From: Amycolatopsis sp. cg9
GTDB taxonomy: Bacteria > Actinomycetota > Actinomycetes > Mycobacteriales > Pseudonocardiaceae
DNA length: 64,000 bases
NCBI RefSeq assembly: GCF_041346945.1
Contig: NZ_CP166850.1
Location: 1,798,001-1,862,000 of the forward strand
Direction of reading: 5' to 3'
Below are positions 24,743 through 33,211 of this stretch, one piece after another; position 1 is the first letter of the stretch; every line of letters begins with the position of its first letter. Both the position numbers and the translations under genes were made by a program. The notes beneath the pieces were generated by a model, which saw only the letters and a program-made list of their open reading frames with translations, was not told where the DNA came from and did no database searches.

Positions 24743-25624
24743 TCAGTCGAGGACGGACAGGTCCAGGCGGTCGAGGCGCTCGGGGTCGGCCAGGATGTCG
24801 ATCTCCACGATCCGCCCGCCGGTCACCGTGAAGCCGAGCACCGAGAACGGCCGGCCGTCGCGGGTCGCCACCACGCCGGCCGCGCCGTTGACCAGGGCTC
24901 GGTGGACCACGCCGCCGCCTGCGCCGAGGCGGGAGAACGTCAGTGCCTGGTTCGCCACCGCCGCCGCACCGCGGACCTCGTCCGAGCCGCCGTGCGCCGC
25001 GCCGCGGTCCGCGCGCAGCACGACGTCGGGGTCCAGGACCGAGACCAGGGCGTCGAAGTCACCGCCGCGGGCGGCCGACAGGAAGGCATCGACCACTTCG
25101 CGCTGGCGCGCCAGGTCCGGGTCCGGTGCCACCGGCGCGCCCTGCACCCGCCGCCGGGCGCGGCTGGCGAGCTGCCTGGTCGCCGCTTCGGAGCGGCCGA
25201 CGATCGGGGCGATCTCCTCGAACGGCAGCGCGAACATGTCCCGCAGCACGAACGCCAGCCGCTCGCCCGGGGTGAGCGTGTCGAGGACGACCAGCAGTGC
25301 CAGGCCGACCGAATCCGCCAGCAGCGCCTCGTGCTCGGGGCCGTCGTCGTCGCGGCTGACGATCGGGTCCGGCACCAGCGCGTCCCACGACTCCTCGCGC
25401 CGAGCCTTCCGCGACCGCAGCATGTCGAGGCAGACCCGGCCGACGACCGTCGTCAGCCAGCCGCCCAGGTTCTCGACGGCGGCGCTGTCGCTCCGGCTCA
25501 ACCGCAGCCAGGACTCCTGGACGGCGTCCTCGGCCTCGCTCAGCGAGCCCAGCATCCGGTAGGCGACGGCCCGCAGGTGGTCGCGGTGGGTCTCGAAGCT
25601 CCGGGCCAGCAGATCGTCGTTCAC
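24743..25624 (-). CDS. ECF41-group sigma factor (SigJ-like) with SnoaL-like C-terminal domain
   Basis: A 293-residue sigma factor: sigma-2 (AVAYRMLGSLSEAEDAVQES, LGGWLTTVVGRVCLDMLRSR), sigma-4 (LTPGERLAFVLRDMFALPFE, EIAPIVGRSEAATRQLASRA), then a SnoaL/NTF2-like domain from about residue 170. This fused domain replaces an anti-sigma factor in the ECF41 group and is reported to modulate activity. GTG start at 25624. The ECF41 promoter consensus is present upstream (25656-25682), so it is probably autoregulated. The usual COE partner gene (carboxymuconolactone decarboxylase, oxidoreductase or epimerase) is not adjacent. Confidence 0.92.
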   Translation of the reverse strand: MNDDLLARSFETHRDHLRAVAYRMLGSLSEAEDAVQESWLRLSRSDSAAVENLGGWLTTVVGRVCLDMLRSRKARREESWDALVPDPIVSRDDDGPEHEALLADSVGLALLVVLDTLTPGERLAFVLRDMFALPFEEIAPIVGRSEAATRQLASRARRRVQGAPVAPDPDLARQREVVDAFLSAARGGDFDALVSVLDPDVVLRADRGAAHGGSDEVRGAAAVANQALTFSRLGAGGGVVHRALVNGAAGVVATRDGRPFSVLGFTVTGGRIVEIDILADPERLDRLDLSVLD

Positions 25625-25655
25625 GGGGTGGTCCTTTCGCGTGCGTCACCACCTT

Positions 25656-25682
25656 GACGTACCGCGCCGCGAAGATGTGACA
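25656..25682 (-). promoter_or_regulatory. ECF41-type promoter upstream of its own sigma gene
   Basis: On the minus strand TGTCACA (25682-25676), a 16-nt spacer and CGTC (25659-25656) lie 32 nt before the sigma start codon. This matches the published ECF41 consensus TGTCACA-N16-CGTC exactly, as I recall it. Autoregulation is inferred. Confidence 0.75.
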
Positions 25683-25719
25683 CGTCTGATGATTTGATCC
25701 CGCTCAGCGACATCTCCCC

Positions 25720-25750
25720 TTGACGTACGATATATGAGCTAACAATCATC
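25720..25750 (+). promoter_or_regulatory. AT-rich promoter-like segment before the fucosidase gene
   Basis: TTGACG at 25720-25725 is followed by an AT-rich stretch (TATATGAGCTAACAATC) ending about 28 nt before the start codon. The TTGACG fits a -35 box, but no good -10 hexamer at 17 nt is visible. The strong local drop in G+C suggests promoter and operator function. Confidence 0.35.
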
Positions 25751-25777
25751 GGACCTCTCCGGATGAAGGAGAGGCCA

Positions 25778-28588
25778 ATGAGGGTCCGAGCCTGCCTCGC
25801 CGCGGTCATCGTGCTGCTGGCGACCCTGATCACCCCGGCGAACGCCGAAGTGCGGCACCCCCGCCAGGACTGGCTGCGCGCCTCGACAGCCGGGTTGTTC
25901 CTGCACTGGGGCATGTTCACCGCGCCGCGGCACACCGACTGCGCGGCCTGGGAGCACGACGTCACGGCCGGCGGCTGGACACCGGGCTACTGGATCGACG
26001 AGGCGAAGAAACTCAGCGCGTCCTACGTAGTGCTCACCACGTTCCACAGCCGGCTGGGCTACGCGCGGCCGTGGCCGTCGGCGATCCCGGGCAGCTGCTC
26101 GACGCGGCGCGACTTCCTCGGCGAGCTGATCGCCGCGGGCCAGGCCAACGGCGTCCGCGTGCTGCTCTACCTGACCGACGATCCCCAGTGGCACAACGAA
26201 ACCGGCCACGAGTCGCTCGACTCGGCCGCCTACTCGGCGTACAAGGGCAAGCCGGTCGACCTGACGACCCGGCCCGGCTTCGGCGAGTTCAGCTACGACC
26301 TGTTCGACGAGGTCATGGACCGCTACGCCGGCCTCGCCGGGTTCTGGATCGACAACGACAACGAGTACTGGGAGCAGCACGGGCTCTACCAGCACATCCG
26401 CGAGAAGCGGCCGTCCTGGTTGCTGAGCAACAACAACGAGGACACGCCGATCATGGACACGGTCAGCAACGAGCAGAAGACCGGCATGACGCCGTCGTAC
26501 GACTACCCGCAGGCGGTCTACACGCCGATGCCGCGGCTCACCGAGGCCGACTACAAGCTGCCGACCAACGGCGACTGGTGGTACAGCGGCGGCGACCAGG
26601 CCGTCGACTTCCGGCTCTCCACCGGCCGGTACATCACGAACGCGGGCTCGTCGATCAAGTCGCTGATGGCCGAAACCGCGATGCTGAACGGGAAGTTCCC
26701 GCCGCAGCAGGAGGCGTTCAACGACTTCATGGCTTCCTGGATCCAGCCGATCAAGGAGTCCTTGCAGGGCACCGAAGGCGGCGGGTACCTGTACGGCGGC
26801 ATGCAACCCGGCTTCTGGAACGACGGCGCGCACGGCGTGATCACCATCAAGGGCGACACGCAGTACGTGCACGTCGTCACGCGGCCGTCGACGAACCTCG
26901 TCCGCCTGCGCGACAACGGTTACCGCGTCACCGGCGTGTCGGACCTGCGCACCGGTAAACCGATGCGCTTCGCCCAGTCCGGCGGCTATCTGTCTATTCT
27001 GGACATCAAGGACTGGGACACGTACGACACCGTGTTCGAAGTGGACACCGCCGGGCAGCAGTACTTCTACGACAAGAGCACGATCAAGGCGACCGCGTCT
27101 TCCAACGCGGCTTCGGCGGCGAACCTCGTCGACGGCAGTTATCTGAACTACTGGGACGCCGGCGGTCAGCTCCCGGTGTCCGTGACGCTGGACCTCGGCC
27201 GCAAGCGGTCGACGGCCTACCTTGCGGTGCACGAGCGGGAGTCGTCGCCGACTTACGCGCGGGAATCCTTCGGCCGGGCCGAGGATTCCGCGCGGATCAA
27301 GGACTACCGCGTCTACGCGAGCGACGACGGGGCGAACTGGGGCGCCCCGGTCCGGACCGGGGCCCTGCCCAGCACCCGCGGGGTGCAGTTCGTCGACGTC
27401 GGCGAGGTGCACGCGCGCTACCTCAAGCTCGAGGTGCTGAACACGTGGTCCGGCCCGCAGGCCAAGCCGTACTTCCACCAGCTCGCGCTCGACGAGGTCG
27501 ACGTCGCCTACGGCTACCCGGACCCGCGCGGCGAACTGCCGCTGGAGGCGGAATCGTGGCGCAACGGCTTCGCGGGCAAGGCGTCCGCGGTGTGGTGCGA
27601 GGCGTGCTCGGGCACTGCCGCCGTCACCGGGCTCGACCGCGGCGCCGTCGTCTTCCGGAACGTCCAGGCCTCAGGTCCTTCGCGCCTGCAGCTGGACACG
27701 ACCGGGCCGGGCACGCTTTCGGTGCGCGTGAACGGCGCGGCGTCCATCGCGGTCAGTGCCCCGGCGGCCATCGCCGTGCCGTTCACCGCCGGGCCCAACA
27801 CGGTCGAGGTCTCCGGGACGACGGGTCTCGACCGCATCGCGGTGGCGCCGCTGCCGCCCGAGTCGTACACACCGAAGACGACGCTGACGGTCGAACCCGC
27901 GGGCGTGCAATGGGTTTCGCCGGGACCGCGATCGATGACGATCACCGCGTCGCTGCGGCTCGACGTCGACGACCCGATCGACGACGTGGCACTGGCGCCG
28001 GTCGTCCCGGCCGGCTGGACGATCGAGGGAGCGCCGGTGACCGCGTCGAACCTGCGGCTCGGCCAGGTCCTGAGTGGATCGTGGACGGTGACCGCCCCGG
28101 CGGCCCAGGACGTGACCATCCCGGTGACGGCGGCGTTCCGGACGCTCGGCCGCGCGAAGTCGGTGAGCAAGCCCGTGCAGGTCAAGCTCCGCCCGGCGGA
28201 CCGGGTGTTCATGCGCGAGGCGGAAGACTCGGCCAACGACATCGGTGACGCCGGCGTCACCAGCTGCTCGCCGTGCTCGGGCGGGCAGAAGGTCCGCAAC
28301 ATCGGCGGCGGCGCGGGCGCGGCGGTGACCTTCCCGGGCGTGACGGTGCCGTCGGCCGGGCGGTACCAGCTGTTCCTCGACTTCACCGTCAACGGCGACC
28401 GGTCGTACTTCGTGTCGGTGAACGGGGGCACGCCGGTGGAGGTGAAGGTCAGCGGCGCCGGGAACAGCACCCCGGACACCATTTCGGTCCCGGTGACGCT
28501 GACCGCGGGCGCCAATGCGATCCGGATCGGCAACGACCGCGCCGGGGCCCCGGACCTGGACCGGATTTCACTGGGTCAGCTCGCGTAG
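25778..28588 (+). CDS. Secreted GH29 alpha-L-fucosidase-like multidomain protein
   Basis: A 936-residue exported protein with a signal peptide ending near TPANA (residue 23). The GH29-type catalytic domain covers about 30-330 (FLHWGMFTAP, YVVLTTFHSRLGYARPW) with Asp192 in GFWIDNDNEYW as the likely nucleophile. A discoidin (F5/8C) domain at about 430-570, an NEW3-like beta domain and a C-terminal CBM6/35-like module (REAEDSANDIGDAG) follow. Activity on fucose-containing glycans is inferred. ATG 25778 has AAGGAGAGG before it; an in-frame ATG five codons upstream does not. The 3' end overlaps the converging gene by 21 nt. Confidence 0.85.
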   Translation: MRVRACLAAVIVLLATLITPANAEVRHPRQDWLRASTAGLFLHWGMFTAPRHTDCAAWEHDVTAGGWTPGYWIDEAKKLSASYVVLTTFHSRLGYARPWPSAIPGSCSTRRDFLGELIAAGQANGVRVLLYLTDDPQWHNETGHESLDSAAYSAYKGKPVDLTTRPGFGEFSYDLFDEVMDRYAGLAGFWIDNDNEYWEQHGLYQHIREKRPSWLLSNNNEDTPIMDTVSNEQKTGMTPSYDYPQAVYTPMPRLTEADYKLPTNGDWWYSGGDQAVDFRLSTGRYITNAGSSIKSLMAETAMLNGKFPPQQEAFNDFMASWIQPIKESLQGTEGGGYLYGGMQPGFWNDGAHGVITIKGDTQYVHVVTRPSTNLVRLRDNGYRVTGVSDLRTGKPMRFAQSGGYLSILDIKDWDTYDTVFEVDTAGQQYFYDKSTIKATASSNAASAANLVDGSYLNYWDAGGQLPVSVTLDLGRKRSTAYLAVHERESSPTYARESFGRAEDSARIKDYRVYASDDGANWGAPVRTGALPSTRGVQFVDVGEVHARYLKLEVLNTWSGPQAKPYFHQLALDEVDVAYGYPDPRGELPLEAESWRNGFAGKASAVWCEACSGTAAVTGLDRGAVVFRNVQASGPSRLQLDTTGPGTLSVRVNGAASIAVSAPAAIAVPFTAGPNTVEVSGTTGLDRIAVAPLPPESYTPKTTLTVEPAGVQWVSPGPRSMTITASLRLDVDDPIDDVALAPVVPAGWTIEGAPVTASNLRLGQVLSGSWTVTAPAAQDVTIPVTAAFRTLGRAKSVSKPVQVKLRPADRVFMREAEDSANDIGDAGVTSCSPCSGGQKVRNIGGGAGAAVTFPGVTVPSAGRYQLFLDFTVNGDRSYFVSVNGGTPVEVKVSGAGNSTPDTISVPVTLTAGANAIRIGNDRAGAPDLDRISLGQLA

Positions 28589-29188
28589 CACCCGCACCGG
28601 GTCGATGTCGACGGCGCGGCCGGGGTCCCCGTCCGGCCCGCTCCAGGCGACGGAGACCCACAGTTCGGCGTAGTCGCCGCGCTCGACACCGGGCAGCTGC
28701 CAGGTGAGCCGGGCACCGTCGAGCTCGACGGCGGCACCCAGGTGCTCCGACCAGTAGGGCGGCACGTGCTGCCCGGTCCGCGAGCAGTGCAGCAGCATCT
28801 CCGCGCCGGGACCGCCGACGCCCACTGCGGCGTCGGCGGTCCCGACGGTGAAAGCGCCTTCCCCGCCGCGGGGGTCCGACGGCGGATCGGCGAGCTCGGC
28901 CTGGACGACGAACTCGCTGAGCGCTTCCCGGGCCAGCACGCGGAAGATGACGGTTTCCCGGGTGACGCCGGGCTGCTCGGGCGTGGTGGCTCCGGAGAGC
29001 ACGTCGAGCCGCACGGACCGGTGCCGCCACCGGCACAGCCGCGAGCCGGAGCCGAGACCCCAGGTCAGCTCCGGTCTCGCCGGCACGTCCCAGCCACCGA
29101 CGCGGACGGCGAAGCGCACGTCCCCGAGCGGGGTGACGACGTCGAGCACCCTCGGGGGCGTCCGCGACAGCAGCTCGGTGTCCAGCAT
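28568..29188 (-). CDS. Hypothetical protein
   Basis: A 206-residue soluble protein of unknown family, with WGLGSGSRLCRWRHRSVRLD near residue 40 and several beta-strand-like stretches. No signal peptide. ATG 29188 follows AAGGA; the open frame further upstream runs through a family A repeat and is not coding. It converges on the fucosidase gene with a 21-nt overlap. No function can be proposed. Confidence 0.65.
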   Translation of the reverse strand: MLDTELLSRTPPRVLDVVTPLGDVRFAVRVGGWDVPARPELTWGLGSGSRLCRWRHRSVRLDVLSGATTPEQPGVTRETVIFRVLAREALSEFVVQAELADPPSDPRGGEGAFTVGTADAAVGVGGPGAEMLLHCSRTGQHVPPYWSEHLGAAVELDGARLTWQLPGVERGDYAELWVSVAWSGPDGDPGRAVDIDPVRVLRELTQ

Positions 29189-29258
29189 GCAGTCATCCTT
29201 ACCCCGCACCGGGAGCCCGCATGCAAAGGTCACCCGTCCGTGGCATGTGGACAGTGGC

Positions 29259-29311
29259 GTCGCGAATGACTCATTGGGGACCTCCGCGGTCCCCAATGAG
29301 TCATTCGCGAC
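29259..29311. repeat. Long inverted repeat, family A
   Basis: Arms 29259-29282 and 29288-29311 are perfect 24-nt inverted repeats with a 5-nt loop, each containing GAATGACTCATT or its complement. It lies just downstream of the S53 peptidase gene and upstream of the hypothetical gene, and may terminate the former. Confidence 0.8.
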
Positions 29312-29318
29312 CTCGCAC

Positions 29319-30548
29319 TCAGAACCCCGAGGTCCCGTGCGGCGTGCCCAGCCCGGTCGGCCCGTCGTACCCGGTGCCCGCGGTGCAGAGGTACGTCCCG
29401 CCGCAGCTGCCGTTCGAGCCCGACGTCACGTCGTACAGCCCGTCGGTGTGCGCGTACGGGTAGGACCCCGAAGTCACCGAGTTGCCCGCCAGCGCGTACA
29501 CGCTCGCGATCACCGGCGACGACAGGCTCGTACCGCCGACCTGGAGCCAGCCGTCCGCGCCCTGGGCGAGGCCCAGCGACAGCAGCAGGTCGCAGAACGA
29601 CGAGCTGCCGCAGCTGTTGTACGTGTCGTAGACGCCGAGCCCGGTGGCCGGGTCCGCGACCGCCGAGACGTCCGCGACCGTCCGCTTGGCGCACCCGGTG
29701 TCGTGCTGCCACGCCGGTTTCGCCTCCAGCGTGGAACACCCGCTGCCGCTGCCCTTCCAGGTCGTCTCGGTCCAGCCGCGCGCGGTGGTCGTGGCCTTCT
29801 TCAGCGTCGTGCCGCCCACCGCGGTGACGTACGGCGACGAGGCCGGCCAGCTGACGCCGTAGCCGGAGTCGCCCGAAGACGCCGTGACCGCGATGCCCGG
29901 GTGGTTCAGGTGCGCGTCGGCGGCGAGGATCGTCGAGTCCTCGGTGCCACCGTAGCTGTTGGAGATCGCCACCACGCCCGGCGTCGCCGCCGCCGTGTCG
30001 ACCGCCGTCATCAGCGGGTCCGTGTCCGGGGAGTTCGCCTCCACCAACAGGATCTTGCAGTCCGGGCAGGTCGCCGACACCGCGTCGAGGTCGAGGCTGA
30101 TCTCCATCGCCCAGCCGTAGTCGGGCGCGGGCAGCGGGCTCGCCGCGCCGTTCTGGTTGACCTTCTTGAAGCAGCCGTTGGCCGTGGTGCACGGCGAAAG
30201 CCCGCGTGCGGAGCGGAACTTGGCCAGGTCCGCTTCGGCGGTCGGGGCGTCCTGAGCGTCCACAATGGCCACTGTCCTGCCGTTCGCGTGCAGCCCGCCG
30301 AGGTTGTACGCGGCTTGGATCTCGGCCGGGCCGTAGCCGACCGGGGTCGAGGTGAGCAGCGGGCCGGAGCCCTTCGGCGACCGGATCGACTTGCCGAGGC
30401 AGTGGAACTTGCCGGCGGCGGCGCAGCCGAAGTTCACGACGCCGCCGCTTCGCAGCGGGGCGGCTTCCGCGGTGGAGGTGGCGACGGTCAGCGGGGCCGC
30501 GATGAGGGAGAGGACGACGAGGGACCGGAACAGCCGTGGAGGTGCCAT
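29319..30548 (-). CDS. Secreted S53 (sedolisin-type) peptidase
   Basis: A 409-residue exported peptidase with a signal peptide ending near TAEAA (residue 30). Predicted sedolisin catalytic residues are Glu149 and Asp153 (GWAMEISLDLD), Asp227 (TASSGDSGYG) and Ser341 (VGGTSLSSP). The C-terminal GTGYDGPTGLGTP fits the calcium site. The long N-terminal prodomain of typical sedolisins is missing. Eight or more cysteines suggest disulfides. It is divergent from the CBM56 beta-helix gene across 268 bp. Confidence 0.88.
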   Translation of the reverse strand: MAPPRLFRSLVVLSLIAAPLTVATSTAEAAPLRSGGVVNFGCAAAGKFHCLGKSIRSPKGSGPLLTSTPVGYGPAEIQAAYNLGGLHANGRTVAIVDAQDAPTAEADLAKFRSARGLSPCTTANGCFKKVNQNGAASPLPAPDYGWAMEISLDLDAVSATCPDCKILLVEANSPDTDPLMTAVDTAAATPGVVAISNSYGGTEDSTILAADAHLNHPGIAVTASSGDSGYGVSWPASSPYVTAVGGTTLKKATTTARGWTETTWKGSGSGCSTLEAKPAWQHDTGCAKRTVADVSAVADPATGLGVYDTYNSCGSSSFCDLLLSLGLAQGADGWLQVGGTSLSSPVIASVYALAGNSVTSGSYPYAHTDGLYDVTSGSNGSCGGTYLCTAGTGYDGPTGLGTPHGTSGF

Positions 30549-30759
30549 TGCCTACTCCTCGGTAGGGGACGAGGTGTGGCACGGGATCGTCGCATGTCAC
30601 TCGATCGAGGTCACCCGGCAAACGCATGTTTCTCGGTTCAGTCATTCGCCCACCGGACCGCCAATCAGACGAAGAGCCACGAACCGCTTCACCCGTTCGC
30701 GTATTGGTCCAGACAAGTGTTATCGAAAAGTGATCGAAGCACCGCTGACCGGGAGCTAC

Positions 30760-30780
30760 TTTGTTGTGACTCGCAACAAA
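30760..30780 (+). promoter_or_regulatory. TTTGTTG-N7-CAACAAA operator candidate
   Basis: Perfect 7-nt arms at 30760-30766 and 30774-30780 flank a 7-nt centre, 37 nt before the CBM56 protein start. The AT-rich palindrome looks like a repressor or activator site for the divergent S53 peptidase and beta-helix genes. The binding protein is not known. Confidence 0.45.
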
Positions 30781-30816
30781 TGCCTCGTGGATCCCCAACG
30801 GCGGAGGTGTCACGGC

Positions 30817-33141
30817 GTGAACCGGACCTTGGACAAGCTTCGACGACGCGGCCCGAGGCTCGCGTTCGTCGCATCCGCACTGCTGGTGGCGGCCGGGCTG
30901 AGCGCCCCCGCCGCCCTCGCCGCGGACGACTACACGCAGAGCGTCAGCCAGCTCAGCTCGACGCAGGTGCAGCTCAACTTCACCCCGACGACCCCCGCGC
31001 TGTACGTGGACGTCCACTACACCGGCGTGCCCGGCGTCGGCCAGCAGAACGTGCGGATGGTCAACGGCTCCGGCACCTGGCGGACCACCGTCGGCGGCCT
31101 GAGCACCGGGAACACGCTGGACTACTGGTTCACCTACGAGAAGAGCGGCCCGCAGTACGACACCCCGCACTTCACCTACACCGTCGGCGGCAGCTCCACG
31201 ACGGTCGCGGCGCCGACGTTCAGCCCGCCCGGCGGCACGTACTCGGCCGCCCAGACGGTGACGATCAGCAGCGCCACCGCCGGCGCGACCATCCGGTACA
31301 CAGTGGACGGTTCGACGCCGACCGCCTCCTCGACGCTCTACAGCGGACCGATCAGCGTGCCGAACTCCCGCACGGTCAACGCGATCGCGCTCAAGTCCGG
31401 CTCCGCGACGTCCCCCGTGTCGAGCGCGACCTACACGATCGGCACCCAGGCCGGCTGCCCGACGCAGTCCGACACCCCGAACTTCGGGCCCAACGTGCGG
31501 ATCTTCGACCCCGGCATGTCCGCGGCGACGATCCAGGCGCAGCTCGACACCGACTTCAACAACCAGAAGGACACGCTGACCGCGCAGATGGCGGACCGGC
31601 GCGTCGCCCACCTGTTCAAGCCGGGCACGTACAACAACGTCCACGACAACGTCGGCTTCTACACCTCGGTGGCCGGCCTCGGCCAGAACCCCGGCGACGT
31701 CCTGATCAACGGCGACGTCACCGTCGACGCCTTCAACGCCTCCGACAACGGCGTCGCGCTGCAGAACTTCTGGCGCTCGGCGGAGAACATGGCGGTCAAC
31801 CCGTCCGGTGGCAACGAGCGGTGGGCGGTGGCGCAGGCGGCGCCGTTCCGCCGGATGGACGTCCGCGGCGGGCTGCAGCTGTACCCGGCGAGCTACGGCT
31901 ACGCCAGCGGCGGCTACATCGCCGACACGAAGGTGGCCGGCCAGGCCGCGTCGGTGTCGCAGCAGCAGTGGTACACCCGCGATTCACAGCTCGGCAGCTG
32001 GGCCGGCGGCGTTTGGAACATGGTCTTCTCCGGCACCAGCGGCGCGCCGGCGAACACGTTCCCGAACCCGCCGGAGACCACGCTGGCCACGACCCCGGTC
32101 TCGCGCGACGTGCCCTACCTCTACGTCGACGGCACCGGCAAGTACCGCGTGTTCCTGCCTTCGCTGCGCGCAGGCGCGTCCGGCCCGAGCTGGGCGAACG
32201 GCAGCACCCCTGGCACGTCCGCGCCGATGAGCCAGTTCTACGTCGTCAAGTCCGGTGACACGGCCGCGTCGATCAACAACGCGCTCGCCGCCGGCTGCAA
32301 CCTGTTCTTCACGCCGGGCATCTACCACCTGAACCAGACGCTCAACGTGACCCGCGCGAACACGACGATCCTCGGCATCGGCTACCCGACGCTGGTGCCC
32401 GACAACGGCGTCAACGCGATGCAGGTGTCCGATGTGGACGGCGTGCGGCTCAAGGGCCTGCTCTTCGACGCGGGCACGACGAACTCGCAGGCGTTGCTCA
32501 CCGTCGGCCAGTCCGGCTCTTCGGCGTCGCACGCGGCCAACCCGACGACGATCCAGGACGTCTTCTTCCGGATCGGCGGCGCGATCGCCGGCAAGGCGAC
32601 GAACAGCCTGATCGTCAACAGCGCCGACACGATCATCGACCACATCTGGGCGTGGCGGGCCGACCACGGCAACGCGGGCACGGTCGGCTGGACCACGAAC
32701 ACCGCCGACACCGGGCTCGTGGTGAACGGCGCGAACGTGCTGGCCACCGGCCTGTTCGTCGAGCACTACCAGAAGTACCAGGTGATCTGGAACGGCCAGG
32801 GCGGGAAGACGATCTTCTTCCAGAACGAGATGCCGTACGACGTCCCGAACCAGGCGTCGTGGAACGCGCCTTCGGGCGTCGCCGGGTACGCCGCGTACAA
32901 GGTCGGGGCGAACGTGACCTCCCACGAGGCCTGGGGTCTCGGGAGCTACTGCTTCTTCGACACGAACCCGGCGGTGTCCAGCTACCACGCGTTCGAGGTG
33001 CCGAACACCAGCGGCGTGAAGTTCCACAACCTGCTGACGGTCTCGCTCAACTACCGCGGCACGATCACGCACGTCATCAACGACGCCGGCGGCGTCACGC
33101 CTTCGGGCACGGTGCCGGTCAACGTGGTGAACTACCCGTAA
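30817..33141 (+). CDS. Secreted CBM56 / parallel beta-helix glucanase-like protein
   Basis: A 774-residue exported protein with a signal peptide ending ALA-ADD near residue 35. Residues about 35-125 fit a CBM56 beta-1,3-glucan-binding module (VDVHYTGVPGVGQQNVRM, LDYWFTYEKSGPQYDTPHF). A CHB_HEX_C/Ig-like domain (about 130-205) follows. The remaining ~550 residues look like a right-handed parallel beta-helix related to GH55 (LFKPGTYNNVHDNVGFYTSV, FFTPGIYHLNQTLNV). Such proteins are often annotated adenylyl cyclase, which I think wrong. Beta-1,3-glucan cleavage is inferred. GTG 30817 has GGAGG 9 nt upstream. Confidence 0.78.
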   Translation: MNRTLDKLRRRGPRLAFVASALLVAAGLSAPAALAADDYTQSVSQLSSTQVQLNFTPTTPALYVDVHYTGVPGVGQQNVRMVNGSGTWRTTVGGLSTGNTLDYWFTYEKSGPQYDTPHFTYTVGGSSTTVAAPTFSPPGGTYSAAQTVTISSATAGATIRYTVDGSTPTASSTLYSGPISVPNSRTVNAIALKSGSATSPVSSATYTIGTQAGCPTQSDTPNFGPNVRIFDPGMSAATIQAQLDTDFNNQKDTLTAQMADRRVAHLFKPGTYNNVHDNVGFYTSVAGLGQNPGDVLINGDVTVDAFNASDNGVALQNFWRSAENMAVNPSGGNERWAVAQAAPFRRMDVRGGLQLYPASYGYASGGYIADTKVAGQAASVSQQQWYTRDSQLGSWAGGVWNMVFSGTSGAPANTFPNPPETTLATTPVSRDVPYLYVDGTGKYRVFLPSLRAGASGPSWANGSTPGTSAPMSQFYVVKSGDTAASINNALAAGCNLFFTPGIYHLNQTLNVTRANTTILGIGYPTLVPDNGVNAMQVSDVDGVRLKGLLFDAGTTNSQALLTVGQSGSSASHAANPTTIQDVFFRIGGAIAGKATNSLIVNSADTIIDHIWAWRADHGNAGTVGWTTNTADTGLVVNGANVLATGLFVEHYQKYQVIWNGQGGKTIFFQNEMPYDVPNQASWNAPSGVAGYAAYKVGANVTSHEAWGLGSYCFFDTNPAVSSYHAFEVPNTSGVKFHNLLTVSLNYRGTITHVINDAGGVTPSGTVPVNVVNYP

Positions 33142-33153
33142 GCAGTCTGCCGA

Positions 33154-33206
33154 CGCCGGTCGTGAGTGAGAAACAGGGTTAGAACCGTTCTCACTCACGA
33201 CCGGCG
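33154..33206. terminator. Bidirectional hairpin terminator
   Basis: A perfect 19-bp stem (arms 33154-33172 and 33188-33206; arm begins CGCCGGTCGTGAGTGAGAA) with a 15-nt loop occupies almost the entire gap between the convergent beta-helix and erythromycin-esterase-like genes. It is placed to end both transcripts. Confidence 0.75.
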
Positions 33207-33211
33207 TGCGT

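Noticed and set aside
28848..32258. Plus-strand frame of 1136 codons across the S53 and beta-helix genes
   Set aside because: It is a GC-shadow frame antisense to the S53 peptidase and out of frame with the beta-helix gene, which has intact domains and a signal peptide.
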